Assembly: GCA_047495785.1 (NCBI GenBank)
Contig: JBLDXI010000003.1
Coordinates: 2,170,001-2,234,000 of the forward strand
Source of the DNA: Lepidodermella squamata
Taxonomy: Eukaryota > Gastrotricha
Length of the DNA stretch: 64,000 bases
Direction of reading: 5' to 3'
Shown here: positions 44,189 to 57,091 of the stretch, piece by piece
How the letters are laid out: the number at the start of each line of letters is the position of its first letter
How positions within the stretch are numbered: position 1 is the first letter of the stretch
The notes under the pieces: model-generated
Seen by the model: only the letters and a program-made list of their open reading frames with translations
Database searches by the model: none
Told to the model about the DNA's origin: nothing
Made by a program: the position numbers and the translations under genes

Positions 44189-47100
44189 TTAGTGTACTAT
44201 CAATGAAGCATAGACGTTAACAGTGAGAAAAACGTCGAGCGCGATGCAGAAGACAGCCACGTCTAACGCTCGAGCGTAGCAGAGCTTCATGAAGCTGAAA
44301 TGAAGCGTTGCCTGGCTGTTTAGAAACTCAGGGTAACGTACGGTGACCGCGAACATCACAGCCGCATAAAGAGTGATCATACAGGTTAGACCGCATAAGA
44401 TCAGAATATACTCAGCCATGAGCACGGATTCCGCTGTTTCTGGTATATTACGTAAGACGTCAGATTGCATGATGATCATGCTTAGCAGTAGTGTTCCAGA
44501 AAATGCAGGCCTATCAGGACAATCCGGCTGAAATACTAGCGACCCGAAGACTAAGAGCATCAAAATCCCGCAGGGTGCCATATTGTTCAGCAAATAAGGC
44601 GTCGGATCTCGCGAGAAAGCCACAGTGAATTTAGCATAACCAGCAGTTGCATTTCGCCGGAGCGGAGATTTTGTCACGCCATAAACTGACATTGAATTTT
44701 CAAGTTTCCACAGCTCGCTGTCGAAGGAGCCCTCGAATGCGAGCCGAACGCCAGCAAAATTTACGAAATGGATTGCCTCATCTAATACAAACGTGAAATC
44801 GCACTTCTGCGAGTCGAATGGGAACTTTCGCAGTTTCAGCGTGCATCTAGCATTCATCACACCCATTCTCGCCCAATGGAAGAAAAGCGTGCGATTCGGC
44901 GTTGTCGGGTAGTAAGCTATATGAACCTGTTCCTTCCAAGACAAACTGTTCTCAAGGTAGAGATCAGCAGTTGTGTTTGCCATGCGCATGCTCGGAACCC
45001 AAACTTTGTTGCGATCTATAGTGTAGACCCGATCAGCCTCATTAACTGCTGGAGCAGTTGTCCGCCAATCGCATGATCGCACAACCCATTGAGCCAAAAG
45101 CTTTGCCCCGACAATTATTTCGCGAATTTTGGCATTTATGTCAATGAGACGACGGAATTCGAGGGTAATGTAAACTTTTGTGTCTAAAGCAGGCGCCCTG
45201 TGAAACACATGAATCTTATAATCGACAAGTATCAAGGCCCATGAAATAGTAGCTTGCCTCATTTCCGAGTTGACGTTATCGCAAGATGTTATATCAGCCA
45301 GCTTTACCAACGGAAAGATATTGCCTTCCATCAAGTTTGGTATATCGAAATCCGCTGAACTATTCTTGAAATCATAAGTCCTGCTACTTGGAGTTGTTAG
45401 CCGAGCAGTGGTTGAAGCGGAAGCTTGCAATGACCAAGCGTACATCGATTTCACAGAGACATCAGAATTTGCACCGCCTATTCCGTGCAGTTTTATTCTA
45501 GCTAGTCCGGAAGCTAATTGAATTGCACTTAAGCCCGAAGCTCGAACATCGCTCAGAAGTATGATAGGTGAGATGCCACTATTGGGGACAGCAGGTGCAA
45601 TGGCAACCTTTCAAGTTCAAACGTAAGTATAACAGCCACAATGGCATTGTCGCTCAACTATCCACTTACCGTAACTTTATCATCAACAAACTGCAAAATC
45701 AAGCGAAAATAGGCATTTCCCGAGCTATTCAAGAAATTTTCGACAGGAAATGATTCGACATCGTTTGAAAGCGGAACATTCTGACTGTTCAGCCTTTCAG
45801 CTGCAGAATATGAAGAAGACAATTGAAGTATTGGAGCGATTTGCAATGGCAGAAGCAGGCCATCGAAATTGTTGGACGAGATCAAATGCCCCGAAGAGTC
45901 GATCGCTGTGACCAAGTTTAAATCAATCGGTATTCCCACAAGAAGAAAGACTTACCAAGCGCTGCAGGGAATGTTGAAATGCCAAAGACAAAATAACTTG
46001 AAGAATTGAGACTAAATTTAGACGTCATGTTCATTTCAACCCGAAAAGCATTAGACGCTAAACTGGCTGGTAAATGGTTTGACACTTCAGCCGCTCCAAA
46101 ATTGTTCATTCTCAGACTATTCGATGTCATAGCCGCTTTATTTTGCAGGGTAAGTTGGGCAGCGGTTTCAACTGCTGGATTAGCAAGATCGAAGGAATTT
46201 TGAGGCAGGAAAGTAGGAGGATTTGACCACAAATATGGTAGGCTCAGCGAGGAGATATCAGGCTGGGGAATTAACAGCATTTTGCTTGTAACCAATGATC
46301 CAGTAGAAGTAGTCACTACTGATTTTCCACTTGTGGTCATTGATGGAAGGGTCGTGGTTGGTTGTTCACTGCTCTCTGTGAGTGTTGACGAAATTATATT
46401 AGGCGTGGATGATGTGGATATGACAGTTGAACCCGTAGTCGACGCTGTTGACTGTGATGTTGTTTGGAAAACGGGAGTCGTTGTTGACTTACTAGTCGTA
46501 GAGACGCTCGTAGGCAACCCAGTTGTTGAATGGCTGGTTGAATCCGAAGTTGCCGTTGTCAAAATAGCAGTTGTACTTGGGGTCGAAGTCATTGAAGAAG
46601 AAGTCGAAGTTGGCATTGTAGAAGTAGAGGAACTTAGAGTTGACGTGCTCGATGGCGTGGTCGATGTTGTCGAAGTTGAATCTGACGATGATACGGTGGG
46701 TGTCGTAGTCAATATCGTTGTGGTGGATGTCAATATTGGCGTTGAAGTTGTAGAAGGTATCGTGCTTGTTGTGGAGGTTGAAGGTGTGGATGTTGTTGTG
46801 GAGGTTGAAGTAGGTGTTGTGCTAGTGGTTGTCGTCGATGTTGTCGTAGTAGAGCTTGATGTTGTTGGGGAGGACGTTGTTGTTGACGTAGTTGTAGTCG
46901 AAGTTTTCGTTGACGCGCTAGTTGCCAGATTCCAGAAGTAAAAATTTGTGACAAAGAACTCCGCACGGTTGCCAGTTCCAAAACCGTTTATCCGAAGTTT
47001 GACGCCGCCAGTAGCCCAAATGGCATTCATCCCGGCAAGATTTAGGTTGTCCACGCAAACTCCAGCCTGCAATGTGCTTAGTGGCGCCATCGCAACCGTG

Positions 47101-48384
47101 AGCGATTGCCCAGCGAATTGAATGATGAGGCGGAAATGTGCAACCCCAGATGCACCAAACAGCCCAGTGCCACAACCGATTGTCGACGATGCAACGGAAT
47201 TGCAAGGCAATGTGCAAAAGGATGATATAAAGGTCGGTTGGTGCCATATTTGCATCGTCCCGTCACGCATCAGCTGCTGCAATATTCCGAAACCATGGAA
47301 ATTCTTGACGTCAATTTGCCTGCCCGAGACAACATCTGTTTCAATGACAAGTTTTGTCAGGAGTCAATTAATGTCAAATCATATGTAGAATTATTATTGC
47401 CGATCTGAAACTCTATGACTCCCCAGACGATCCAAATTCGAAATAATACTTTCGTCATTGTTACAACACCCCAGTGTGAAAAATCTTTGTATGGAAAGCT
47501 CGCTTACCATTAGTGCCGTAGGAGTAATTGGAAAACATAACTCCGAGGAAAGCCGGTGTGGAGCTGCTATAGTAAGTTCCATCGTAAACAACCCTGATAT
47601 CGGTTTCAGCTCGCCAGTTCAGCGCCGTTGGGACGAAATACTGAAAAACACAGGATTGACAGTCAAATTGCTTAGCACAACGATTTGGAAAATCAACCTT
47701 TCATTCGATGGATAGAAAAAACAGTAATTCATCATGGTCACAGTATAGGGAAATTGTGGTCATGACAATGTTTTAGGGTTTTTAAACAATACTGAAGGTG
47801 TTGTCTGCATCGGCCCCCAAAACGTTTCTTTTCTTTCATCACCTGTTATTACTTAACTGTCATTCCTTATCAATTAAACTTCAACCTGGTATCTATAGAA
47901 AGCGGATCTAGAAGCGGCTGAGTGGGCGAGTATTATCATGTGATTTTGATTGCAATTTGCAATAAAAATGGCCTACATTGACGGACGACATCACTCCGAA
48001 GTCAGCCGACATGGTTGACACGGTTCCCACTTTGTAGCTTGTAGCTAACATAGATGCATCGTCGAGAAAGTTGAACGACTGCGACCCAAGAATGCTGGAA
48101 TTCGCCTTATGGAATGAAACGTTGGACATGTACACCGGAGCTCCTGAGTATAGGTAAGGCAGCGGAAATGTCGCAGTGTCAGGCACTGGTGTTATTTGGC
48201 ATTCTATAGAAAGAACAGTAACTTCCGCCACGCCAAACAACTGAAACAACATACCGATTGTTCGGAGGAACATCAATGCAATAAGTGCGTGTAGCATGAT
48301 CAACACGGTATAGGATGCAGAATATGAGAAATATTCAGCAATCAAACAAGAGTTCTTTTGAAGGCTGCCAATGGACCGGAGCAT
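44189..48384 (-). CDS. Divergent lectin-like–Cys-loop receptor fusion 4 (mucin between two lectin-like units)
   Basis: Exons 47977–48384, 47508–47640, 45956–47335, 45670–45905 and 44189–45607, all in phase; 1191 aa. ATG 48384 is the first; ATG 48297 starts a better signal peptide (HALIALMFLRTIGMLF). Unit 1 (about 60–315) and unit 2 (about 540–790) are homologous: FPLPYLYSG/LSLPYLWSN, then FRLIIQFAGQSLTVAMAP / FRLILQFVDDKVTVAIAP, then a closing strand ending in W. I read them as divergent ConA-like lectin domains. Between them lies a ~215-residue Thr/Ser mucin (about 318–535). Channel: CTLKLRKFPFDSQKC (C-x13-C), M1 LLNNMAPCGILMLL, M2 PDRPAFSGTLLLSMIIMQSD, M3 and M4 to the C-terminus. Asp at −1' is kept. 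Domain order (lectin, mucin, lectin, channel) differs from the other three. Confidence 0.82.
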
Positions 48385-49283
48385 TTGAGAAAATGAAGAC
48401 TAAATTTAGCCTCACTAGACCCAAGTTTGACTAAACCCTCGATCGATCATTTGTTAAGTGCTGGTTGTTAGTCAGCATTCAATAGCCCCAATCATGTGAC
48501 ACATACGTTTTGACGCGACTGAGGATTGACGCAATAAGCTCCTGGATGCTAAGTGGTAGATCTCTATTATGAATAAACGTCCGTCAAGGCACCAAGCCAT
48601 AGCATTAACCCGGGAACTCATGCAGTTGGAAGACGATCAAAGTTTTGAACTCCTGCATTCAACAACGCTGAGACAAATTTTTTTGCATTTTCGATCGATA
48701 TAGTCCCAACTTTAATATTCTTGCGCGCAGTTTTCCATCGCGCTTTCCCCGTCCTCCGGCTTCATCAGCCTGAACATCATCAGCAGAAGACCAAGCCACA
48801 CGCGTCTAATTTCGGGCTAAAAGCCATGTGCATACCTCTAACTATTATTGAAAGTATAGGCTTGTACGTTTCACATTGCCCGTAGATACAATGCGCAACA
48901 TATATGATCAGACCTTGAAGCAAAAATGCCGACGCATAGATATGACTCGGCTAAAAACTGTTACTAGCACATAAGCGAGGAAGATCGGGGGTTTCAAAAA
49001 TCCAAGAACTTAAATCTCCAACCTCTCAGCTAATGGTAGCGAAGGTCCAAAATAAAAAAATTATCAATTGGAGCGCTTGGTGCGGGGTTGTGAACTGGAC
49101 GTGTTACCAATAATGAAAACAAATTATCAGATACCAAGCAACATTTTATTTGGAAATTGCATTGCAGAAAATGAAAGATTGCATGATACAAAGTAATATA
49201 CGAAGAGCAGTCCGAGATTTTAAACAAACAGTTCACATGTTTTACCGGGAATTCAAGACAATCAATGCAAAACTCTTGAACAA
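48385..49283. other. Intergenic, no gene recognised
   Basis: Upstream of fusion 4 and downstream of RBCC–ANK copy E, whose probable minus AATAAA is at 49145–49150. No repeat or further gene seen. Confidence 0.45.
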
Positions 49284-51858
49284 TTATTTGCTATTTTTCC
49301 TGATTCGGAGCAACAGCGCCCGTAAAACGCTCCAGGCTTTAGTGAACTCCGCCTGCATAATCGGCGTTGTTTCTTCGCAATCAACCATAGTGAGAAGAGC
49401 GGGGCATTTCTTCCCGAGATAGTCAACAATTGCCGCGTTCCGGTCGCCATTAATCGCGTAAAGTAGCGCCGAGCAATCGTCGTTATCGCAGATTAACGGA
49501 TCGATGTGATGCTTTTCAACCAAAAGCTTCACAAGATCCAAAGAGCCAGAGTTAGCTGCAAAGTGTAGAGCAGTCGTCCCGTTACTGTCCACGGCGTATA
49601 AATCACAACCTTTCTCCAAGTAAAACTCCGCGATTTTCAAATCACCCGAGGCAACAGCCATGAGAAAGGGCGTCTTGTCGCAGTTACGATTCAAACCTGG
49701 CGAATCGAATAGTTCCGGAGCAGCTTGATACAAAATCTCGAAAATTTGCGTAAAAATGTTGAAGTCGTCTCTTGGAATGATATGATACAAAGTTGAGCCG
49801 AGAATGTCACCAGCGCGGCAGTTGGCGCCTTTTTCAATCAAATATTTCACAATTTCAGGCTTGCCGTGTCGAACGGCGTAGTACAAAGGAGCTCTCTCGC
49901 AGTGATCGCCCAGGTTTACATCGAATTGTTTCTCCTCAACAAGAAATTTCGCAACCTCCAGGCTACCTCCATTCTTATGGTAAGGAAAATTGCCCCATTC
50001 GCCGCCGCAAGCGTAGTGTAAGAGGTTACGTCCAGATACCTTACTTTCGAGGGTAATCGGGTACTTTTCGAGTAGGCACTTCAAAACCTCGAGATTTCCG
50101 CCGCAAGCCGCTGAAAATACGCCGTTAGTTTCGAACACCATGTCACCACACAAAGATACACGGCCATCCCGAATGACATCAGCGCGCATCTCGCCGATGA
50201 GAAACTTCAAAACTTCAAGATGGCCGTTTGACGCGGCGGAGCAAACAGGGTCGACGTAACCGTCGCTGTGGTTGTGGCTAGCCATGTAATAACCGCAGCC
50301 GGGTGGTAGACGGTGGTCGAGACACATTAGCTTGACAGTTTCGAGATCGCCTTTTGAGACGGCTTCGAAAAAGCGTTCGATTTCGAGTGGTTTTTCATAA
50401 AACTTGGAGCTCATCGCCTGCAAAACAGTATCGAAAAGGACTGTAAATTCATCAGAGATATTTTAATTCGGGAATCGGAAATCACAATTTTGAAAAGTTG
50501 AGTGTGGAAAACCCGATAACGTTGCCTCACAAAGACAATTCCTATAAAATCCTCAAGTAGAGCTTTGGAACCCCATTCAGAGCAAAGGTTTATAGTGCAA
50601 ACTTACAATGCGCCTACCAACGGGTACGTTCGAGTTTATTGTAGGCTTCTTGTTTGCAAATTGAACACGGGCTGACGTTTCAACCAGTGCACAGGCCTGA
50701 TTGGCAGCGGTTTGGTCCAGCTGTAAAGTCACCTTGAATTCATCGGCACACTTTGGAATATCTTCCATGATTCGCAGCTAGATTTATAGAGAAATTTTTC
50801 TTATGTTTGCTTCTGGAACAGAAATAAAGCTCACCTCTCTGTCAACTTCCCAGACCTTTTCGTACAAAGCTGCTGCTTTTGGAAGAGTCGAGTCTGAGTT
50901 CCTATGAGTATTTTCTACTTCTTCAACAACCTTAGCAACACAGCCATTTTCGATGCGGCCAAGGGATCGTGTTTCAACTTTTTGGGAATCGATTTTCTCG
51001 AAAAGATCGTTCAAAAGCTTGGTTCTGGTTTTCTCGACAGATTCATTCAGCTTCGCAATCAGGGAGTCACAGTAAGAATTTATTTGAGAAGCCAATGCAG
51101 CCTTGGACTCATCGATTTTTGCCTCAGCTTGGCAGAATTTTTCTTCCAAACAGCTGCTCGCAGCTTCGAAACGCTCTAGGAACTTAAAAAGCCATTTTTA
51201 CGCGAAAAATATTGAAAAATCAAAGGGAATAACGAACATTAACTGAAATCCAGCTACTTTCGAGTCGAAGCCGTTCGGCATGGGCCAATGAACAGGGTTC
51301 GCAGAAGTCATCTCCGCAATGACTGCACTTGATCAAACTGTTTGAGAATGCATTTTTATGTGGACATTTCTCGCCAAGGCCCAAACACCGATTGCGTGGC
51401 TGCGTCAAATGCTCAGCTGCGCCAAGAATTTTCTGCAGATTCGCATTGCGCTTAAAAGCTGAAAGTCAGTGCGGAGTCAAAGAATCACAGGCTGGCTAAT
51501 ATTGAATTCTTGTTACCTCTTTGGCCACTTTCGTCTCGATCGGGAATACTTGAGGTTCGACAAACTGGACATCTTGGATCTCGGACAAAGTCTTGGTTTT
51601 CCAGTAGCAGTTTGATGCAGTTGAGGCAAATTGAGTGGCCGCAATGAGGCAGCAGGATTGGATTATTTTCAAGGCCGTAGCATACAGGACATTTCAAAGC
51701 CTAGGCGATGAAGATATAAAAAAGCTGTTCAAACCTTTCCAGAGCCTTACTTCAATCAGCTGGCCATCAAAATTGAGCTGACTTTCCATTTTTTGTTTTT
51801 TGGCATTGGAAGGCTCAGCTTCTTGAGATGAGCCGCTATTTCCATCGGGTCGAGTCAT
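49284..51858 (-). CDS. RING–B-box–coiled-coil–ankyrin protein, copy E (intact)
   Basis: Exons 51751–51858, 51517–51700, 51238–51458, 50835–51182, 50607–50777 and 49284–50417; phases agree; 721 aa. RING: CPVC, CGHSICLNC and CPVC (about 39–85). B-box-like: EKCPHK, CSHCGDDFCEPC and AHAERLRLES. Coiled coil: ESKAALASQINSYCDSLIAK. A 57-codon linker exon is separate here, whereas in A–C it is fused to the ankyrin exon. Ankyrin repeats (from about 350): GHLEVLKFLIGEMRADV, GSLEVAKFLVEEKQFDVNLG, KPEIVKYLIEKGANCRAGD, GSLDLVKLLVEKHHIDPL. Predicted TRIM-like E3 ligase with an ankyrin substrate module. It forms a subfamily with copy F. Confidence 0.86.
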
Positions 51859-53893
51859 TTGATCAAAGAGCGAAATAAATCAAACGAGAGCTAAAGGCGG
51901 TGTAAAACAAACGATGCCGTGGAGTAATTCAAATAGAATCAGATGTAATGAGAGACGGAAGACGAAGGGCAAGGGTTGGGCATAGGCATACAGACTCATG
52001 ACTCACGAGAAAAGGGGCGTAACGTCATGGGTGATGGGTGCCACGTGGCCTTCTGATTCGTCAAATCCTTGGAGGCCAACAAACGACAAATTCAACATTT
52101 TACCTGTCGATTTCTGGACGATTAAAGATCGTGTTAAAAAGAAGCAAAGGATTAACGAGAGATCTCACAAAGAGGAACATGTAATAATTTTTCATATTTC
52201 AAATTTCAAAGGAACTGATAACTGATAAACACTTGAGAAATAAGATGTTGCATTTGGAAAGTGACTATGACAACTACTCCACTGTGAAAAATACAAAAAC
52301 GAATAAGAAATCGAGTAATCATAGGATTGCATTGAACCCAGGAACACTACTTCATTCTTCAAGGCCTTAAAAACAGAAGAAAAGAATCGAGTGGTGTTCC
52401 TGAGTTCATAGAAATTGATTTATCAGTAGGCCATCTGGCGCCCCCAAGCTGAAGTATCAGATTGTAAGCAAGCAGCGAGGAAATAAACAACAATAGGGTG
52501 AGTGTAACGATGTGCCGGTTGGCGGCTGGGATCTATGCAATGACTAAGAACAATTTGTGATTCCCATGCGATAGCTAAGTAGGAATTTTTCGCGGTAACG
52601 GGAGTCGCATCACTCACAGGGAGAATAAAACGAAACATGCTACGAAACTTTATTCCCTTAAGAAGGAAAAAAGCAAATGGAGCTCTAACATGGTCGTATT
52701 TTCTCAGTTAGGTTCCTAAAATAGCGGCAGTTAAAAAAACAGACGTAGCACGCGACTCGGCTTTGAAGACACAGACTCTTAGAATCGCTGGTTAATTAGC
52801 GATGAAATGTGAGATCAGTTAGAATTTCCAGGTAAAAATGAATTTCTGAAATCGTAATCAAAGAAACGACAATATAAAGTGTTTCGTTTCGTTTTTCGTT
52901 TCAGAGTTTTTTGTCACTTGAAAATAATCATTTGTTCGCGAGATGGTTAAATTACATTTTCACTGCGAAACTCATTATCTTATGAGGATCTAATGAGGAC
53001 CTGCTAAGACGATAGCTTGCTTCTACTACGATCTTAGTAAGAAGGCACCAAAGACTCTTAGTGAGATCTTAGTAAGTCGGTTTTTTCTTTGGGAGTTTCT
53101 CATCGCGTTTTCAGTTATACCTTTTATTAAACATTTTCCTTTTACCAACAGTCGTATCAATAATTGAACCTTTCAGCTTTTAAAATATTCAGTGAAAGGC
53201 TCAGCGAGCCTTGAAGAAGATTCCTCAAAACGAAACGGACATTCCCGATGTTTGAGCCCGATTCGTGTCGACTGAGCTTATCTGTCTTGTTCCCGCAAAG
53301 ACACGCCTACGACCGATTCGGAATTTTTTCGTTAAATTGAGATTTATGCCCCATAGCAGAGGTTTCGCATCCCCGAACTTGAAGAAAAACAACTAATGTT
53401 TAGTTTTCGCGAGGGGACATTGTAAAGTAGTTTCAGGGGTAATATACTTATGATGCTCGTAGATAAGGATATATACCCGACATGCAACCCGGACTGAGGT
53501 GAAAAACAGGTGAAACCCCGACATCCTACGTCAATAAACAACTTGGCTGATGTTCGCTACTTATCATTTAACGTAATTGCATGCTCTAACGAGCTTGCGA
53601 ACTCGGGTTCAAGTAATTATTTCAATCGACAGAAGTCTTAGATTCAGTTGCGTCCGCGACAGACAAAGAACGAAGTTGACATCATGCGTTATCTATCACG
53701 TAAATGTATTTTAGTCGCAATGGTAACCACATAGCGACACAGCGCACATAATTCGAATCATGTGATTAAGATTGCACATTTCGTCGAACGAAAATGAGAA
53801 ATCTGACACTTGGCAAACGCGAATTATACTGGTTCGTATAAAAGAGGTACTTGCTGCGCAACGGCCATTCCGTCCGTTGTTCAACTAATAATA
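51859..53893. other. Intergenic, no gene recognised
   Basis: Between divergent copy E (minus) and small secreted protein 1 (plus). Short direct repeats of GATCTTAGTAAG occur near 53030–53075. Frames at 51998–52225, 52423–52638 and 53344–53541 have no support. Confidence 0.45.
53837..53844 (+). promoter_or_regulatory. TATA box of small secreted protein 1
   Basis: TATAAAAG, 57 nt upstream of the ATG at 53894, implying transcription start near 53867. This supports the internal ATG over upstream in-frame codons. The paralogue at 63.5 kb has CATAAAAC about 63 nt before its ATG. Confidence 0.6.
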
Positions 53894-54274
53894 ATGCTTG
53901 CTGCCTTTTACTGTTTCCTGGTATTAGTAATCACTGCATCGGCATTACAACCTGAATCGGATGACCCACTCGTGTCGCATCAACGAGCAGCTTTTACGTT
54001 CTCACAAGGCAGATCTCCGATCGAATACAAGCGTCAAATCCGCGAATACTTGATACAATGGATTGACGAAAGCTATGGCAGCACTTCAGTCAAGGCGTGT
54101 GCTCGCTGCTTCCATCTCGAGCAGGTACCCCCGGTTACTTTCGCCGCCTGGTACGTGAAGCAGCAATTCTCGGGGGATGCTTACAAAGACAAGATACTGG
54201 CATTTGGCTGCTCGAGGCTACCCATTGTCGATCGCTTGGTATTTCTGAAGCAACAAAAATGCCTCGATTTTTGA
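53894..54274 (+). CDS. Small secreted four-cysteine protein 1 (unrecognised family)
   Basis: 126 aa, single exon. The open frame starts earlier (53810), but the TATA box at 53837–53844 and the signal peptide (LAAFYCFLVLVITASA) favour ATG 53894. After a variable region comes a conserved ~75-residue domain: SVKACARCFHLEQVPP, FAAWYVKQQF, AYKDKILAFGCSRLPI, DRLVFLKQQKCLDF. It has four conserved Cys (CxxC, then two single Cys), two Trp, and ends at the QKCxxF motif. I recognise no known family. Two paralogues lie at 57092 and 63522, same strand. The product is probably extracellular, with an all-alpha look (charged and aromatic, few Gly/Pro). Confidence 0.78.
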   Translation: MLAAFYCFLVLVITASALQPESDDPLVSHQRAAFTFSQGRSPIEYKRQIREYLIQWIDESYGSTSVKACARCFHLEQVPPVTFAAWYVKQQFSGDAYKDKILAFGCSRLPIVDRLVFLKQQKCLDF

Positions 54275-57091
54275 AGATTGCCAGCCAATGCTTCAAGTTA
54301 TTGCAATAGATGTTTATTACGTCTTAAGATTCTCAGTAAATTGATTATTGAAATTCTATCAACTTTTGCAATACACCTCTAAGTACATTGATCCTTAACC
54401 AGCTGTGAAGCTAGATGCTCTCAAGACTCGCGTCCAGATTGTTTGAAGTGGGCGAAGAAATTGCTCGGAAATGTCGCTTTTTTTAAATTGCTCGGATTTC
54501 AGCTTGCAACACGTGATTTACACAATAACTGAAGAGCGGTTCTTAGTCAGAGTAATCACTGCTATTCAGATGATCAACAAGGTTCTTTAGTAATTAAGCT
54601 AAGATCCTGCACGATCTTGCAGAAACTCAGAAAATCTTAGCTTCGGTAGCCTTGGATGGCCTTGGCTAGTAGTTATTCTGTAGTTATTTAGAATGTTGAA
54701 TGAGCTACTCAGCGGCTTGAATCTACGTCACTTTTCATCACAAATCGGTCAAAATAAAAGCGACTTTACTCTGATGACATAATCCAAAATGCCTCATGCG
54801 AGGCTTGCTGGCTGTCGAACTACTGGTTGAACTTTGATCAAATTCGCGAAAGCTAACCGAAGCAAGCGGCAATGTTCAACCCTCGACCAGAATCCTCCCA
54901 CGAGATAAACAACAGACAAGTACGGACACGGACTAATAGCGCCCCACGCGTGATGTTCCTCATCATTCCTCACTCATTATTATTAAAGCAAAGAATAAAA
55001 ACGTGACGCATCAGCAATTACGTGATGCCTCAAAAGCCTGCGAACGAAATTCTACTGACAAACATGATTTTTATACAGTTTCAGGTTCAGTTATTCATAG
55101 TTCCAAGCCCGTGATGAACGCCATTTCAAATTTGAGTGAACCTAGGGGTGTGTTGGTCCGGTCTGAAAGATGTTCACTTGGTTCGACTCTCCTTCGAGCG
55201 GTCTAAAAGCGTCATGTGCTACACGTGGCGTGAAAAGGGGGAAATAAAGGTCCCACATCCATAATTTTGACACGCGAGAACCCGATATCTATACGACGGA
55301 GAAATTTTATTTTGGTATGAAAACCGCCTGAAAACTTCGACTTGTCGTTTGCGAAAAAGTCCACTTTTACCCTCTGACAGCGCAATTAATCTCGGGGCCT
55401 GCATGAAACTGAGGGGCCGGAGGCCGGAATTGTGCCCAAGATCAAGTACAATCATGACACATGTTTCATTCGGGGCTTTTGAGCCTTTCCTTAGATTTTG
55501 CAAAATATCACGATTTTACCATTTCAATTTTCAATTTTCGAAATCAGAATGAATTGTTTTTACCTGGATCTCTGGCAAATCGACATTGAAGCGCATTTTT
55601 GTGGAAAGACATTCTCGTACTTCAAGGTTCAAGGGTATTTCTCTCGCTCCGCTCCGCGGCACTCGCTATGTTCCTTTATCCTCTACCCTACTCAATGGGG
55701 CAGGTCAAAAGCACACCTGCTCCGTGAATATCCACGCCTGTAAGTTTACAGTTTGCTTTCAGAGGGGAAAGTATAGTGCGCCTACCTTGACGGAGGGCCA
55801 TAGGGTGGGTTATGAGAGCACCCAACAAGTCAAGTAAAACCCCTCACAAAATTGATTCTAGTAAGGGCGTTTCTGAATCGTAAGACAATCCAGAATTTAA
55901 CAAGGATCACATGGTACGTCGCAAATCGATTACAGTATTTGTCTCAATTTGACGAGAGCCGAAATGCATCTAATCACTTTTTTTAATCTGTTTAGCTCGA
56001 TCACCTGCAGATAAATAATTCGATTATCATTCTTTGAACGACAGCAGCAAGAGCAAAGGACAAAACGCACCTCTGAGGCTATGAACTGCGGGCTGAATAA
56101 TTTGCTTAACCGCAACAGCTCCCAAGCCTGATATAGGGTGTCTATGAAAATGACATACAGTCCGCATTTGTAGCGCATGTGATCGCTGAGCGGTAGTCAA
56201 AATATTGCCGAAATCCAAAAAAGTTCCTAAATTTGTCATAAATTTACCTGTCATTCCTAATCAAACAATTCCACTGGGTAAATATTTATTTTACATAGCA
56301 AGGCTTGTCTGTTTGGGCTAAGCAGCAGTCCCAATCATGGGCTGTTAACTTCCGTTTCTAACAGCATCAAAAAAAGAGGCCTTCGGGGAAATTCCGAGAG
56401 ACAATCTATTCGTCCTGCGTGCATGTAAGGTCTTAAGACAATTATCTACCCTAAGGCCCTTTAAATTTACATAAGCACTCTAGACTAAACAAAAAATTTG
56501 GTTGACAAGCTGTATCTGACCATGCGAAAGCGAGAATTATTAAATCATACTTCCGTGAAAAGAGTGACAAGTAATTGAATGAACAGGATTAGTTGGAGTT
56601 CATTAGAACCTCGAAGATACGACATGAATCTAAACTTAAACTTGTTATCCCACTTATTTAAGCATCATGTGGCCCTCGACTTGATGAATGAAATTTCGCG
56701 GACACGTTTACCGCCTAAGTTTACATTCGACAGATTTTTTGATCCCTCAAAATTGTCAACCTCAAATAAGTATCTCGGCATGAAAAAACGCTACACGGAA
56801 CCCAATAATATAGTCATCCAATTACGAGGATGATTGAAGGTGAGTGAGGCATCACATGCTCTTCATCGGGATGTGTCTGCGGAGACTAGCTGTCAGCCTC
56901 AGCAGGGTCCGATATCTGAAGATAACACTGTAATTGGCAGACATTTTGAAGGTTCTAAATTTCTCCTCCAGTTCACTTCAGACTAATCTCATTAGGGAAT
57001 CAGACGCTGTTCAATTGATAATGCCCTGTCTCAGTAGAAACTATTAATCAGCCGGACAAATCGGAGCAACCATTGCACATTTTTTTAGCGA
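54275..57091. other. Intergenic, no gene recognised
   Basis: 2.8 kb between small secreted proteins 1 and 2. The 84-codon ATG frame at 56579–56833 has no signal or similarity. 55400–55830 is somewhat richer in GC but shows no coding or structural signal I can support. Confidence 0.45.

Noticed and set aside
46282-46941. 219-codon plus-strand frame rich in Val/Asp/Glu
   Set aside because: Antisense shadow of the Thr/Ser-rich mucin region of fusion 4; ACC/ACA/TCA repeats read backwards give long Val/Asp-rich frames. The same applies to 30192–30401 and 41097–41300.
55003-55837. Several overlapping short plus frames
   Set aside because: Mutually overlapping, not related to any gene in the window, and without promoter or poly(A) context.
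56579-56833. 84-codon ATG frame
   Set aside because: No signal peptide, repeat or similarity to support it; could be real but nothing in the sequence shows it.
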